From positions 120,075 to 184,074 of the forward strand of contig NZ_JBHTCX010000008.1 of NCBI RefSeq assembly GCF_042666875.1: a DNA stretch of 64,000 nt, read 5' to 3'. The first letter of the stretch is position 1. Every line of letters starts with the position of its first letter. The notes below the pieces were generated by a model. That model worked only from the letters and a program-made list of their open reading frames with translations. It was not told where the DNA came from and ran no database searches. Made by a program: the position numbers and the translations under genes. This document shows positions 37,163 through 45,478 of the stretch, piece by piece. The DNA comes from Brachybacterium sp042666875 (GTDB lineage Bacteria > Actinomycetota > Actinomycetes > Actinomycetales > Dermabacteraceae).

Positions 37163-38583
37163 CACGAGGAACCGCTGGTGTCGTCGGAGTCGACCTCGAC
37201 GTACTCGAAGTCGCCGTCCTCCTCCTGGGCAGGCTCGTCGGGCTCGGTGCTGGCGTCCTGCTCGGTGCTGCCACCGTCCTCGTCGGACGTGCCGTCGGCT
37301 TTCTCAGTACCGTCGCCCTCGGCGCCGTCGCTCTGGCCACCGCCTTCGTCGGTGCCGCCGTTCTGGCCGTCGTCACCGTTCTCGGTGTCGCCGTCCTGCC
37401 CAGCGCCGCCGTCTTCGCCGGTGCCGCCGTCCTGGCCCTCGCCACCGTCGCTCCGGTCGCCCTCGCTGTCCTGCTCAGGGCTGGCCGAATCCTGCTCCGT
37501 GCCGGCTGATTCCTGCTCGGCATCTGCAGCGTCGGAGCTCTCGCCAGCGTCGGCCTCGGAGGTTCCGTCGCCGCCTGAGGACTCGTCGGACTGGTCGCGG
37601 TTCTCATCGTCGGCGTCGGCCGATTCGTCCTGCGGACTCTCCTCGTCGTCCTGAGCCTGCTGATCGTGCTGATCCTGGTCGTGCTGACTCTGCTGGTCCT
37701 GTTCGCCCTGCTGACCCTGTGCAGCGCGTTCGGCCTCGAGGCCCTCCTCGTGCGTGCGCACCACTTCGCTGTCGCGGATCTCCCCGCGCCAGCCCTCGAC
37801 GGCGTCCTCGTCCAGGATCGTCTGCGTCATGACGTAGCGGGCGAAGAGCCGGGCCTCGACGCGGATGCGTCGGCCGACTGGGCGTCCCATGTTGCCGACC
37901 TTCTCGACGAAGCCCTGGGGGTAGTAGTTGACGACGATGAGGATGCGCGTCAGGCGCGGGCCGAGCTCGTGGAACGTGACAGCGCCGTCGAGGTGCCCCT
38001 TCTCGCCCTTCGAGCGCCAGACGATCTGCTCGTCGGCAACCTGCTGGACGATGGTGGATTCCCAGGTGCGGTGAGAGAGGAACACCTGGCCCTTGAACTC
38101 CACCTTCTCCTCGGACTGCTGCTCCGCGTTCTCGACCTTCTTCATGAAGCCGGTCCAGTCCTGGAACTGCGTCCACTGGTTGTAGGCGACCCTGACGGGC
38201 ACCCCGACCTCGACCGTCTCGACGATATTGGAGAACTTCTTGACCTCCGACGATCCACCCGAGGACGACCCACCGGATGAACCGGGGGTCAGTTTCTCCT
38301 TGGCTCCCGCAGCCAGCGCAGAGGCGCCCGCGGTCGCCGGGTTCTTGCCTTCGCCGAGCTTCTCGGCGCCCTTCTTCAGCCCCTCGCCGGCGGCGCCGCC
38401 CTCCCCCGGTGTCATGGACTCCGCGAAGTCGTTGAGCTTGTCGGTCAGGGCGGAGGTGCCCTTCTCGGCGAGCGCCGAGGCGTACTCGGTCAGGTCCGAT
38501 CTCAGATCATCGAGGGGAAGCTGCTCCAGGGCGCTCTTCCACCACGGCTTGGTCGAGGTGTCCTCGGCGGTGCGCTCACTCAT
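37162..38583 (-). CDS. gvpZ: Gas-vesicle-associated SRPBCC protein (GvpZ-like) with long acidic tail
   Basis: 473 residues from an ATG at 38583 that overlaps the preceding stop (ATGAGTGA), with GAAGGG eight bases upstream. The first about 110 residues are helical and Ser/Gly-linked. The SRPBCC (cyclase/dehydrase) domain is at about 115-285: IVETVEVGVPVRVAYNQWTQ, IVWRSKGEKGHLDGAVTFHE, VNYYPQGFVEKVGNMGRPVG. This is the pattern of the SRPBCC protein in Streptomyces gas vesicle clusters (gvpZ). The last about 180 residues are an acidic Gln/Asp/Glu/Gly/Ser-rich tail, probably disordered. Its biochemical role is unknown; the family fold binds hydrophobic ligands. The long tail is longer than I would expect. 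Confidence 0.85.
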   Translation of the reverse strand: MSERTAEDTSTKPWWKSALEQLPLDDLRSDLTEYASALAEKGTSALTDKLNDFAESMTPGEGGAAGEGLKKGAEKLGEGKNPATAGASALAAGAKEKLTPGSSGGSSSGGSSEVKKFSNIVETVEVGVPVRVAYNQWTQFQDWTGFMKKVENAEQQSEEKVEFKGQVFLSHRTWESTIVQQVADEQIVWRSKGEKGHLDGAVTFHELGPRLTRILIVVNYYPQGFVEKVGNMGRPVGRRIRVEARLFARYVMTQTILDEDAVEGWRGEIRDSEVVRTHEEGLEAERAAQGQQGEQDQQSQHDQDQHDQQAQDDEESPQDESADADDENRDQSDESSGGDGTSEADAGESSDAADAEQESAGTEQDSASPEQDSEGDRSDGGEGQDGGTGEDGGAGQDGDTENGDDGQNGGTDEGGGQSDGAEGDGTEKADGTSDEDGGSTEQDASTEPDEPAQEEDGDFEYVEVDSDDTSGSS

Positions 38584-39109
38584 CGGACTCACCCTTCCGG
38601 TCCGTGCTCTCAGCCTGGTCGGTGTTCTCAGCGCTGCCGCTCGCCTCGTCCTCGCTCGACGTCCCGCCCTCGACCGGCTCCTCGGACGAGTTCTCCGCGC
38701 TGCTCGCGGCCGACTCGGAGGAGTCAGAGGAATCCGAGACCTCTGACGAGTCGGAGGATTCGGAAGACCCTGATGACTCGGGCTGGGAGGATTCGGCGGT
38801 CTCGGAGGCGGACCCGTCGCGCAGCTGCGCCGTGCGCTGCTGGAGGTTCTCGCTGAGGGTGTGGATGCCCTTGCCTGCCGCTGCGGTCGCGGCCCCGGTC
38901 GCGGCCGTGGCCAGGCCTGTGGTGATCTGCTGGGTGAGCGCCTTGGCCTCGTCGGACTCCATCAGAGACGAGCGGACCGACTCCAGGCCGCGACCACCCT
39001 GTTTGACGGCGATGTACCCCAGCACAAGCGCTGCGAGTTTCGCCTGTCGTCCGCGACCCAGGACGTACCCGCCCAGCAGTCCGAGCGCTAACTTCGATCT
39101 CGCGTTCAT
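38576..39109 (-). CDS. gvpY: Gas-vesicle-cluster small protein (GvpY-like) with Ser/Glu-rich tail
   Basis: 177 residues from an ATG at 39109 with GGAG seven bases upstream. The N-terminal 40 residues (SKLALGLLGGYVLGRGRQAK and LAALVLGYIAVKQGG) form a glycine-rich hydrophobic helix typical of the short protein that precedes the SRPBCC gene in streptomycete gas vesicle clusters. A helical region follows, then a low-complexity SSDSSE tail of about 80 residues. The call rests on position (directly upstream of gvpZ-like and gvpO) as much as on sequence. It is the first gene of the operon. Confidence 0.7.
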   Translation of the reverse strand: MNARSKLALGLLGGYVLGRGRQAKLAALVLGYIAVKQGGRGLESVRSSLMESDEAKALTQQITTGLATAATGAATAAAGKGIHTLSENLQQRTAQLRDGSASETAESSQPESSGSSESSDSSEVSDSSDSSESAASSAENSSEEPVEGGTSSEDEASGSAENTDQAESTDRKGESDE

Positions 39110-39159
39110 GGATCTACTCCTCACGGGAGGATCGGCGCCGTCGGCCGATGATGCGGCAA

Positions 39160-39187
39160 GTGTTATCCCGCCCTCGCAGGCGGTCAA
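39160..39187 (-). promoter_or_regulatory. Candidate promoter of the gvpY-gvpZ-gvpO operon
   Basis: On the minus strand TTGACC (39187-39182) is followed after 16 bases by TAACAC (39165-39160). Transcription would begin about 45 bases before the gvpY start codon. Confidence 0.35.
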
Positions 39188-39214
39188 TGCCTTGCCGCTC
39201 CCGCGCCTGCGAGG
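39172..39214. promoter_or_regulatory. 11-bp inverted repeat at the gvp promoter, possible operator
   Basis: CCTCGCAGGCG (39172-39182) and CGCCTGCGAGG (39204-39214) are perfect complements 21 bases apart. The first arm occupies the spacer of the candidate gvpY promoter. A second outer pair, GCGGCAAG/CTTGCCGC, overlaps it (39153-39160 and 39191-39198). Confidence 0.45.
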
Positions 39215-39334
39215 ACGGCTTCGGCGCAGGCTTCGCCCCTGATAGCGGGGCTGTTCGCGCTCCTGCCGAGGAGGCGAACACTCGGTAAGTCGGAGGTCCG
39301 GTGGTCTCCGCGGCAGGGCAGCGCGGCGTTGGCC

Positions 39335-39340
39335 TACCCT
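39335..39340 (+). promoter_or_regulatory. Candidate -10 element for a leaderless patatin transcript
   Basis: TACCCT, six bases, then ATG at 39347: the same spacing and hexamer as upstream of the PBP gene. No ribosome site precedes the ATG. Confidence 0.4.
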
Positions 39341-39346
39341 GTGCGG

Positions 39347-40405
39347 ATGCCGAACGCCCGCCCCTCCCTGCCGTCACCGGACCCGGGCGCGGAGACCCGG
39401 CGCGTCGATCTCGTGCTGGAGGGCGGCGGGGTCAGAGGCATCGCGCTGGCCGGCGCGATCGAGGTGCTCGAGGAGCACGGGTATCGCATCAACCGGGTCG
39501 CCGGCTCGTCCGCCGGGGCGATCGCCGGCGCTCTGGTCACCGCGGGGGTGCCGGCGACGACGATGGTCCAGATCCTCCGCGAGACCGACTACTCGCGATT
39601 CGCCGACGGCCCCTGGTGGACCCGGTTCCTGCTCGGCAAGGCTCTGGCGATTCTGCTGCACCTCGGCGTGCACCGCGGCGACACCCTCGCCAGCTGGCTC
39701 GAGGAGCAGCTGGCCGAGTACGGCGGTCCCGACCGCACCGGCACGTTCGCCGATCTCCTCTGCCACGATCCACACCTCGGCAGCGACGGGCAGGAGGAGC
39801 AGCAGTTCCGCCTGGTCGTGACCGCCTCGGATCTCTCCGCCGGTCGCCTGCGCTTCCTGCCGACGGACGGCGCCGAGTTCGGGACCGATCCCGCGCAGCT
39901 GCGGGTCGTCGATGCCGTCCGTGCCTCGGTGGCGATCCCGCTGTTCTTCCGGCCGGTGCGGTGGCGCAGCCGGCGGGGCGGGCCGGCGTGGCTGGTCGAC
40001 GGCGGAATGCTGTCGAACTTCCCGGTCTCCGTGTTCGACCTGCCCGAGGGGCAGGTGCCGCGCTGGCCCACGTTCGGCATCAAGCTCTCGGCGCGGCCGC
40101 CGGACGGGACCGGCACGGTCAACAGGATCACGGGCCCGCTGTCCTACGGCAAGGCGGTGGTGGACACCGTCACCGGGTTCTACGACCGCCAGCACATCGA
40201 GGATTCGCACGCGCGGGCGCGCACGATCTTCATCGACACCGACGCCGTCGGCCCCACCAAGTTCTCCCTCTCGGACGAGGAATGCGAGTTGCTGTACACG
40301 CGGGGCCGGCAGGCTGCGACCGACTTCCTCGAGGGCACGGCCGATCAGCCGGCGTGGGACTTCCAGGAGTACCTCGCGCGGTACCGCTCCCCCGTACGGA
40401 CGTGA
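39347..40405 (+). CDS. Patatin-like phospholipase
   Basis: 352 residues from the ATG at 39347. The oxyanion-hole motif EGGGVRGIALAGAIEVLEEH starts at residue 25, the nucleophile elbow GSSAG is at 53-57 (Ser55), and the catalytic aspartate is in VDGGMLSNFPVSVFDLPEG near residue 219. These give a complete Ser-Asp dyad, so a lipid acyl hydrolase is predicted, with no signal peptide and hence a cytoplasmic location. It diverges from the gvp operon and converges on the YedK-like gene. Such proteins act on phospholipids or triacylglycerols; the substrate cannot be told. Confidence 0.93.
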   Translation: MPNARPSLPSPDPGAETRRVDLVLEGGGVRGIALAGAIEVLEEHGYRINRVAGSSAGAIAGALVTAGVPATTMVQILRETDYSRFADGPWWTRFLLGKALAILLHLGVHRGDTLASWLEEQLAEYGGPDRTGTFADLLCHDPHLGSDGQEEQQFRLVVTASDLSAGRLRFLPTDGAEFGTDPAQLRVVDAVRASVAIPLFFRPVRWRSRRGGPAWLVDGGMLSNFPVSVFDLPEGQVPRWPTFGIKLSARPPDGTGTVNRITGPLSYGKAVVDTVTGFYDRQHIEDSHARARTIFIDTDAVGPTKFSLSDEECELLYTRGRQAATDFLEGTADQPAWDFQEYLARYRSPVRT

Positions 40406-40476
40406 CGCTCCAACGCCCCGTCGTGCTCCCCTGCCCCGCTCATCTCCGACCATCCGGCCAGCCGCGAGGCTGACGC

Positions 40477-41190
40477 TCAGCCGAGGATGAGCGGCGCGAT
40501 CAGGCCCGGGTCGGTGCGGTTCACCGTGCGGGTGTTGTTGACCCGGCGATCCACCGGGTGGGTGACCAGGGTCTGGGCCTGGCGCTCGGAGACATCCCCG
40601 AGCTCGCCATGCAGGCGCTCCCTGCCGGTGGCGTCGAGCTTGCCGGGGGCGAGCCAGTCCGCCAGCAGATCCTCATCGAGGAAGGCGGGCATGCGGTCAT
40701 GGACATCCCCGGCGGCGTCACGGGCTTCCCGGGTGATGATCGTGAAGCTGACGTCCCATTCGCCGTCCGCGTTCTGGGCGGCGGTGGTGAGGCCGGCCGC
40801 GTGCAGCAGGCGCTCATCGGTGGGGTGGACGTAGTAGGGCTGCTTGCCGGTCTCGGTCTCGACCCATTCGTAGTACCCGGACATCGGCACCACCGCCCGG
40901 GAGGAGGCGAAGGCCGCGCGGAACATGCCGTTGCTCGCGGCGGTCTCGAAGCGGGCGTTGATCGGCCGCGGCCCCTTCTCCTTCGCCCAGGAGGGCTGGA
41001 AGCCCCAGCGGGCGAGCTCGAGGGTGCGCTGCAGCTGCCCGCTCTCGTCGACGTACTCGCGGACGACGGGGGCCTTGGTGCGCGGTGCGATGGAGAAGAT
41101 CGGGTACCAGTCCAGCTCACGCGCGGGCTGGGCCGCATAGGCACGCATCTGCCCCTCGGCATCGATTTCGAGCACATAGCGTCCGCACAT
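40477..41190 (-). CDS. SOS-response-associated peptidase (SRAP; YedK/HMCES family), abasic-site sensor
   Basis: 237 residues from an ATG at 41190 with GGAGGAG upstream. Cys2 of MCGRYV is the catalytic residue that links covalently to abasic sites in single-stranded DNA. Other conserved features are present: INARFETAASNGMFRAAFAS, VPMSGYYEWVE and HDRMPAFL, giving the Asn, Glu and His of the active site. It protects abasic sites in ssDNA from strand breakage by forming a DNA-protein crosslink. I see no clear SOS box upstream. It is a single gene. Confidence 0.94.
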   Translation of the reverse strand: MCGRYVLEIDAEGQMRAYAAQPARELDWYPIFSIAPRTKAPVVREYVDESGQLQRTLELARWGFQPSWAKEKGPRPINARFETAASNGMFRAAFASSRAVVPMSGYYEWVETETGKQPYYVHPTDERLLHAAGLTTAAQNADGEWDVSFTIITREARDAAGDVHDRMPAFLDEDLLADWLAPGKLDATGRERLHGELGDVSERQAQTLVTHPVDRRVNNTRTVNRTDPGLIAPLILG

Positions 41191-41274
41191 GGTGGCGTCT
41201 CCTCCGACTCGGTGGCCACGATCGTACTGGGCACCGGGGACGTTCGGGCCCGCTGGAGCGGGTCTTCGGTGGAT

Positions 41275-41316
41275 GCGCCGCTCAGCCGGTGGGCGCCGCT
41301 CAGCCAGCCAGCGCCG
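41275..41316. repeat. 18-bp tandem duplication overlapping the ctaG stop codon
   Basis: GCGCCGCTCAGCCGGTGG (41275-41292) and GCGCCGCTCAGCCAGCCA (41293-41310) are adjacent, followed by a partial third copy. The second copy contains the ctaG stop codon. Confidence 0.75.
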
Positions 41317-42109
41317 CGGCGCCGGCCCGGGGCCGGGTCGCCACGTACCACTGGTGCAGCAGCAGCACGATGAGCGCGACATCGATGGCGTCACCGCCGT
41401 AGTACATGAGCTGCGCGCCTGCCCGGCCGTCATCGGGCGCGACGCCGGCCGGCGGACTGGCCCAGAGCCATTTCGCGAGGATCGAGTGCCCCGCGATGAA
41501 CGCGACGAGCACCGCCGAGCGCACCGGGATCGAGGCCCGGTGGGGAGTCGGATCCGCCCCGATCAGCGACGCGGTGAAGAGGTACCCGGCGAGCACGATG
41601 TGGGCATGCACGAGGGCATGGACCAGCGCCGAGGAGTGCATCAGCGGGTACAGGCCCGTGGTGTACAGCAGCCACAGCCCGCCGAGGTTGAGGACACCGG
41701 CGACCGCCGGATGGGTGAGCGCCCGGATCACTGCAGTGCGCAGCAGCCGCGACAGTCTCCGGGCCCCCGTCACCGGGAGCGCCCGCAGCGCCAGGGAGAC
41801 CGGCGAGCCGAGCACCAGCAGCAACGGGCCGAGCATCCCCGCCAGCAGGTGCCCGGCCATGTGCGCGGTGAAGCTGGTGTGGGCGGCCTCGGCCAGCGGG
41901 CCGACGAGCCCTGCTGCGACACATCCCAGTCCGGCGAACCAGGCCATGCTGCGCCGGGCCGGCCACGGGCTGCGGCCGCGAGCCGCCCACAGCGCGAGCG
42001 CGTACCCCGCCGCGGCCACCAGGAGCACAGCCCCGACGGCGCCCTCGAACAGCGCCCATCCGGCGGCATCCGACGCGGCGAGTGCGCCATGGTCGTGCTC
42101 GTGGTCCAT
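41300..42109 (-). CDS. ctaG: Cytochrome c oxidase assembly protein, caa3-type CtaG family
   Basis: 269 residues from an ATG at 42109, five bases after the stop of the DUF2243 gene. A His-rich start (DHEHDHG) precedes about seven membrane helices. Family signatures include AHTSFTAHMAGHLLAGMLGP, GSPVSLALRAL, LMHSSALVHALVHAHIVLAG and LMYYGGDAIDVALIVLLLHQ. Members help deliver copper to cytochrome c oxidase; the conserved histidines (HMAGH, HALVHAH) fit metal handling. The DUF2243 protein upstream is a common partner, and the two are probably co-transcribed. Confidence 0.9.
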   Translation of the reverse strand: MDHEHDHGALAASDAAGWALFEGAVGAVLLVAAAGYALALWAARGRSPWPARRSMAWFAGLGCVAAGLVGPLAEAAHTSFTAHMAGHLLAGMLGPLLLVLGSPVSLALRALPVTGARRLSRLLRTAVIRALTHPAVAGVLNLGGLWLLYTTGLYPLMHSSALVHALVHAHIVLAGYLFTASLIGADPTPHRASIPVRSAVLVAFIAGHSILAKWLWASPPAGVAPDDGRAGAQLMYYGGDAIDVALIVLLLHQWYVATRPRAGAAALAG

Positions 42110-42114
42110 GGCCG

Positions 42115-42630
42115 TCAGTCGGCAGTGCCGGTCGAGCGCACCGGGCGGGTGCGCCACAGCATCAGCACGCCGCTCACCAGCACGAGCGCGGAGGAGCCGA
42201 TCCACACGGCGTCGTACGGCAGCAGGTCCACGCCGTAGCGGATCTGGTGGATCCGCAGCAGCTTGTGGTCCACGACCCCGTCGAAGAGCTGGAACGCTCC
42301 GATGCCCGTGATCACGGCCGCGATCCAGCGCGACCACCTGAGCTCGGCGCGGCGACGGACGTCGGCCAGCAGGAACAGCCCCCACACGGTGACGAACCAG
42401 GCGACGGCATGGAAGAAGCCGTCAGCGGTCAGCGCCACGCCCGCGGTGGAGAGGTCATAGAAGTGGTGCCACTGCAGGACCAGGTGGAAGATGAACAGGT
42501 CGATGATCGAGGCCGCGATCCCGCAGCCGAACAGGACTCCCGAGGCCACGGTCCGACGGTCCGGATCGGGCGCCGCGTGGCGTCGCGCGCCGGTGGCGCC
42601 GCGTCGTGCGCCCGGCTCTGCAGCGCTCAT
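42115..42630 (-). CDS. DUF2243 membrane protein
   Basis: 171 residues, ATG at 42630 with GGAGGAG upstream. Four membrane helices with the family signature GVLFGCGIAASIIDLFIFHL, VLQWHHFYDLS and ADGFFHAVAWFVTVWGLFLL, plus FQLFDGVVDHKLLRIHQIRY. The conserved histidines (LQWHHFYD, DGVVDHKLLRIHQ) suggest metal or heme contact. It is paired with ctaG five bases downstream, so a role in copper/oxidase assembly is a fair inference, but the family is uncharacterised. Confidence 0.88.
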   Translation of the reverse strand: MSAAEPGARRGATGARRHAAPDPDRRTVASGVLFGCGIAASIIDLFIFHLVLQWHHFYDLSTAGVALTADGFFHAVAWFVTVWGLFLLADVRRRAELRWSRWIAAVITGIGAFQLFDGVVDHKLLRIHQIRYGVDLLPYDAVWIGSSALVLVSGVLMLWRTRPVRSTGTAD

Positions 42631-42883
42631 CGTGGCCTCCTCCGCTCGGCGGCGCTCGGCGATGCGCCCATTGTTCTGGCCGCCCACACACCGGGCAACG
42701 GTCGTGACCGAGCGGTTCCGCGCCGATGCCGCAGATGGTGACGCACCGACACCCAACCGTGACCGAATGCCCTGCCGGCGGGTGGACGGGGCCATTACTG
42801 TTCGTTCTGTCGGCTGGTCCCCTGTGGCGCCCCGACCCCTCCCCCACCTCGGTGCGCTGCGCCCATCTCGGAATGATGCCCTT

Positions 42884-45472
42884 ATGCCTCTGGCCTCCCC
42901 TGCCCGGATCTTCCGTCTCCGCCCCGTTCGTGTCGTCGGCTGGACCGCCCTGGCCTTCGCCGGGCTGACCATCACCTCCGGCCTCGCCCACGCCGAGGAG
43001 GCATCCCCGCCCGCGCCCTCCGTCGCTGCCGAGGCCGTCGCCGCGCCGGAGGCGCAGCACGTCCCGACCGAAGCCCACGACGCCCCGGCCACCCCGAGCG
43101 AGGCACCGCCCGAGGTCCCGGCGAGCGCAGCCGACGCCCAGGACGTCCCGCCGAGCCCGGTGGCTAAGGGCGAGGACGAGGACGAGCAGACGGCGTCTGC
43201 CGGCGAGCACGCAGCCGCGGACACCGACGGCCGGGCCGCGGCACGAGCCGACGAGGTGCCGCCGAGCGAAGCCGGTCAGGCTGTCCCGCAGGCCGCTACG
43301 GGTGAGGCCGGTCAGGCTCCGCCGGAGGACGCTTCGGGCGAGGCTGATCAGGCGCTCAAGCGCGACACTGAGGCCGAGACCGACCGGGATGTCCCGACCG
43401 GCGCTGCGGATGTGACCGGCCAGGACGCTCCGGCCCAGTCTCCGGAGGGCGAGGAGAACGACACCGTCCCCGCCGCCGGCACGGACTCGGACACCGCGCC
43501 GGTCGGCCCCGAAAACCCGCGGCACGAGGATGCCGACAGGGACCTCGCGGCGGAGCTCGAGAACGAGAGCGCCGACGAAGACCCCGCGGCGGACGCCGAG
43601 ACGGAGAATGCGGGCGAAAACTCCGCGACAGATGCCGAGGACGAGAACCCTGCCGAGGAACTCGTGACGGACGTCGAGGACGAGGGGGCGCCGGCCGACG
43701 CCGACACCATCGAGGACGACGTCGCGGACACCGCCGAGGTCCCCGAGGCCGCCGGCGACCTCCCCCTGGACGGGCCGGGCGCGCTGCCCGCCTCGATGCT
43801 CGTCGAGCAGCGGGCCTTCAGCGTCACCGCGACGAGCTCGCGCCGCGGGTTCACGGACGTCCCGGCCGGGATGATGTACGCCGACGAGATCCTGTGGATG
43901 CAGCGCGAGGGCTACGCGACCGGGTGGCCCGACGGCACGTACCGCCCGCTCGAGGACATCAATCGCGACGCGTTCGTGGCGATGATCTACCGCGTCCACG
44001 CCCCCACGAAGTACGTGGCTCCTCAGCGCAGCCGCTTCGTCGACGTCGGCACGGACAACATGTACTACCGCGAAATCTCCTGGGCCGCCCAGCAGGGGAT
44101 CACCACCGGGTGGTCCGACGGCACGTTCCGCCCGCTGGACTCGATCGACCGCGACGCCGCCCTGGCGATGATGCAGCGCTCCTTCGGCGGGGGCGTGCCT
44201 GCCCCGTCCCGCTCACCGTTCACGGACGTCACCCCGCGAACACAGCACTACGGGGCGATGGCCTGGGGCTACGCCAACGGCGTCACCACCGGCTGGTCCG
44301 ACGGCAGCTTCCGCCCGCAGGACGGCATCCACCGTGACGCGATGGCGGTGATGATGCACCGCCTGGTCGTGCTCGGCCCGGATTCCCAGCGCGGCCTGAC
44401 CAGCGGCCCCACCGGCACGCATTGGGCCTCGCACGGCGGCAGCTCATTGATCGGCAAGCCCTCCGGGTACCAGTACCGCTACGGCTCCGGGCTGCGGCAG
44501 GATTTCGCCGGCGGCTCGGTGCTGTACTCCCCGTCGTCGAACTCCGCCGTGATCATCCGCGGTGAGGCGAAGCGGCTCTACGACGCCCGGGGCGGGCAGG
44601 CCGGCTTCGGCATGCCCATCACTCCGCAGATCTCCGCGGCGGGCAGCACCGCCCTGCAGTTCGCCGAGGGCGGGATCTACTCCACCGACGGATTCACGTT
44701 CGTCGTCACCGGAGCGATGTACGACAACTACCGGTCCCTCGGCGGCGTCCGCAGCTACCTCGGCGCCCCGATCGGCAACCAGCGCACCGGCAGCTCCGGC
44801 ATCACCTACCAGAGCTTCAAGGGCGGCCAGCTCACCTCCCCCACCTTCCACAACGCGCCCCCGCCGACCACCGTCTCGGGCGGGACGCGCATCAGCTACC
44901 GCACCCTGGCCAGCGGCGCCCGCGGTGATGACGTGTACGCGGTCCAGGTGAAGGTCGGGGCCACGGCCGACGGGAAGTTCGGCCCCCAGACCCGCGCGGC
45001 CGTGATGCGCTACCAGCGTGAGCAGGGCCTGCCGGCCACCGGCATCGTCGACATGCGCACGTGGGCGAGGATCATGTCGGTCCCCAACCAGCGCTTCGAC
45101 GGCACCAACGGGCGGCTGGCCGCGAACCAGCTGACCGTGATCGCCCCGAACTGGACGCTGCCGAACCAGGCCGCCGCCGCGTTCACCGCGATGCAGCGCG
45201 CCTTCACCGCCGCCACGGGCCGCACGTTCACGCTCAACGACGCCTACCGTCCGATCGACCGGCAGATCCAGTTGCTGGTGGCGTTGGGCCGGCCAACCGC
45301 CGCTTTCGCGGGCACCTCCCCGCACGGCGATGCCCGCCGGGGCGCGGTGGATATCCAGGTCACCCGCGGGGATGTCACCCACCGGTGGTTGGTCGCCAAC
45401 GCCTCCCGCTACGGTTTCGGGCAGACCTCCTGGCAGGCGAGGAACGAGCCTTGGCACTGGGAGCGGCGGTAA
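42884..45472 (+). CDS. Multidomain cell-wall peptidase: SLH repeats, LGFP repeats, peptidoglycan-binding and M15 D,D-peptidase domains
   Basis: 862 residues from an ATG at 42884; no Shine-Dalgarno is seen. A signal peptide (about 1-31, VVGWTALAFAGLTITSGLAHA) is followed by about 280 residues of Ala/Glu/Asp/Pro-rich stalk. Three SLH-like repeats occupy about 320-500 (GWPDGTYRP, GWSDGTFRP, GWSDGSFRP). LGFP-type repeats come next (about 510-660). PG_binding_1 is at about 670-730 (LASGARGDDVYAVQVKVGAT, DGKFGPQTRAAVMRYQREQG). The C-terminal M15 (VanY/DacY-like) metallopeptidase carries SPHGDARRGAVDIQV and EPWHWERR, which supply the zinc ligands. It probably trims peptidoglycan stems while bound to the wall by several modules. 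Confidence 0.92.
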   Translation: MPLASPARIFRLRPVRVVGWTALAFAGLTITSGLAHAEEASPPAPSVAAEAVAAPEAQHVPTEAHDAPATPSEAPPEVPASAADAQDVPPSPVAKGEDEDEQTASAGEHAAADTDGRAAARADEVPPSEAGQAVPQAATGEAGQAPPEDASGEADQALKRDTEAETDRDVPTGAADVTGQDAPAQSPEGEENDTVPAAGTDSDTAPVGPENPRHEDADRDLAAELENESADEDPAADAETENAGENSATDAEDENPAEELVTDVEDEGAPADADTIEDDVADTAEVPEAAGDLPLDGPGALPASMLVEQRAFSVTATSSRRGFTDVPAGMMYADEILWMQREGYATGWPDGTYRPLEDINRDAFVAMIYRVHAPTKYVAPQRSRFVDVGTDNMYYREISWAAQQGITTGWSDGTFRPLDSIDRDAALAMMQRSFGGGVPAPSRSPFTDVTPRTQHYGAMAWGYANGVTTGWSDGSFRPQDGIHRDAMAVMMHRLVVLGPDSQRGLTSGPTGTHWASHGGSSLIGKPSGYQYRYGSGLRQDFAGGSVLYSPSSNSAVIIRGEAKRLYDARGGQAGFGMPITPQISAAGSTALQFAEGGIYSTDGFTFVVTGAMYDNYRSLGGVRSYLGAPIGNQRTGSSGITYQSFKGGQLTSPTFHNAPPPTTVSGGTRISYRTLASGARGDDVYAVQVKVGATADGKFGPQTRAAVMRYQREQGLPATGIVDMRTWARIMSVPNQRFDGTNGRLAANQLTVIAPNWTLPNQAAAAFTAMQRAFTAATGRTFTLNDAYRPIDRQIQLLVALGRPTAAFAGTSPHGDARRGAVDIQVTRGDVTHRWLVANASRYGFGQTSWQARNEPWHWERR

Positions 45473-45478
45473 AGATCG

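Noticed and set aside
40477..41190. Calling the YedK-like protein a protease of a toxin or restriction system
   Set aside because: All SRAP active-site motifs are present and it stands alone, so the abasic-site crosslinking role is sufficient.
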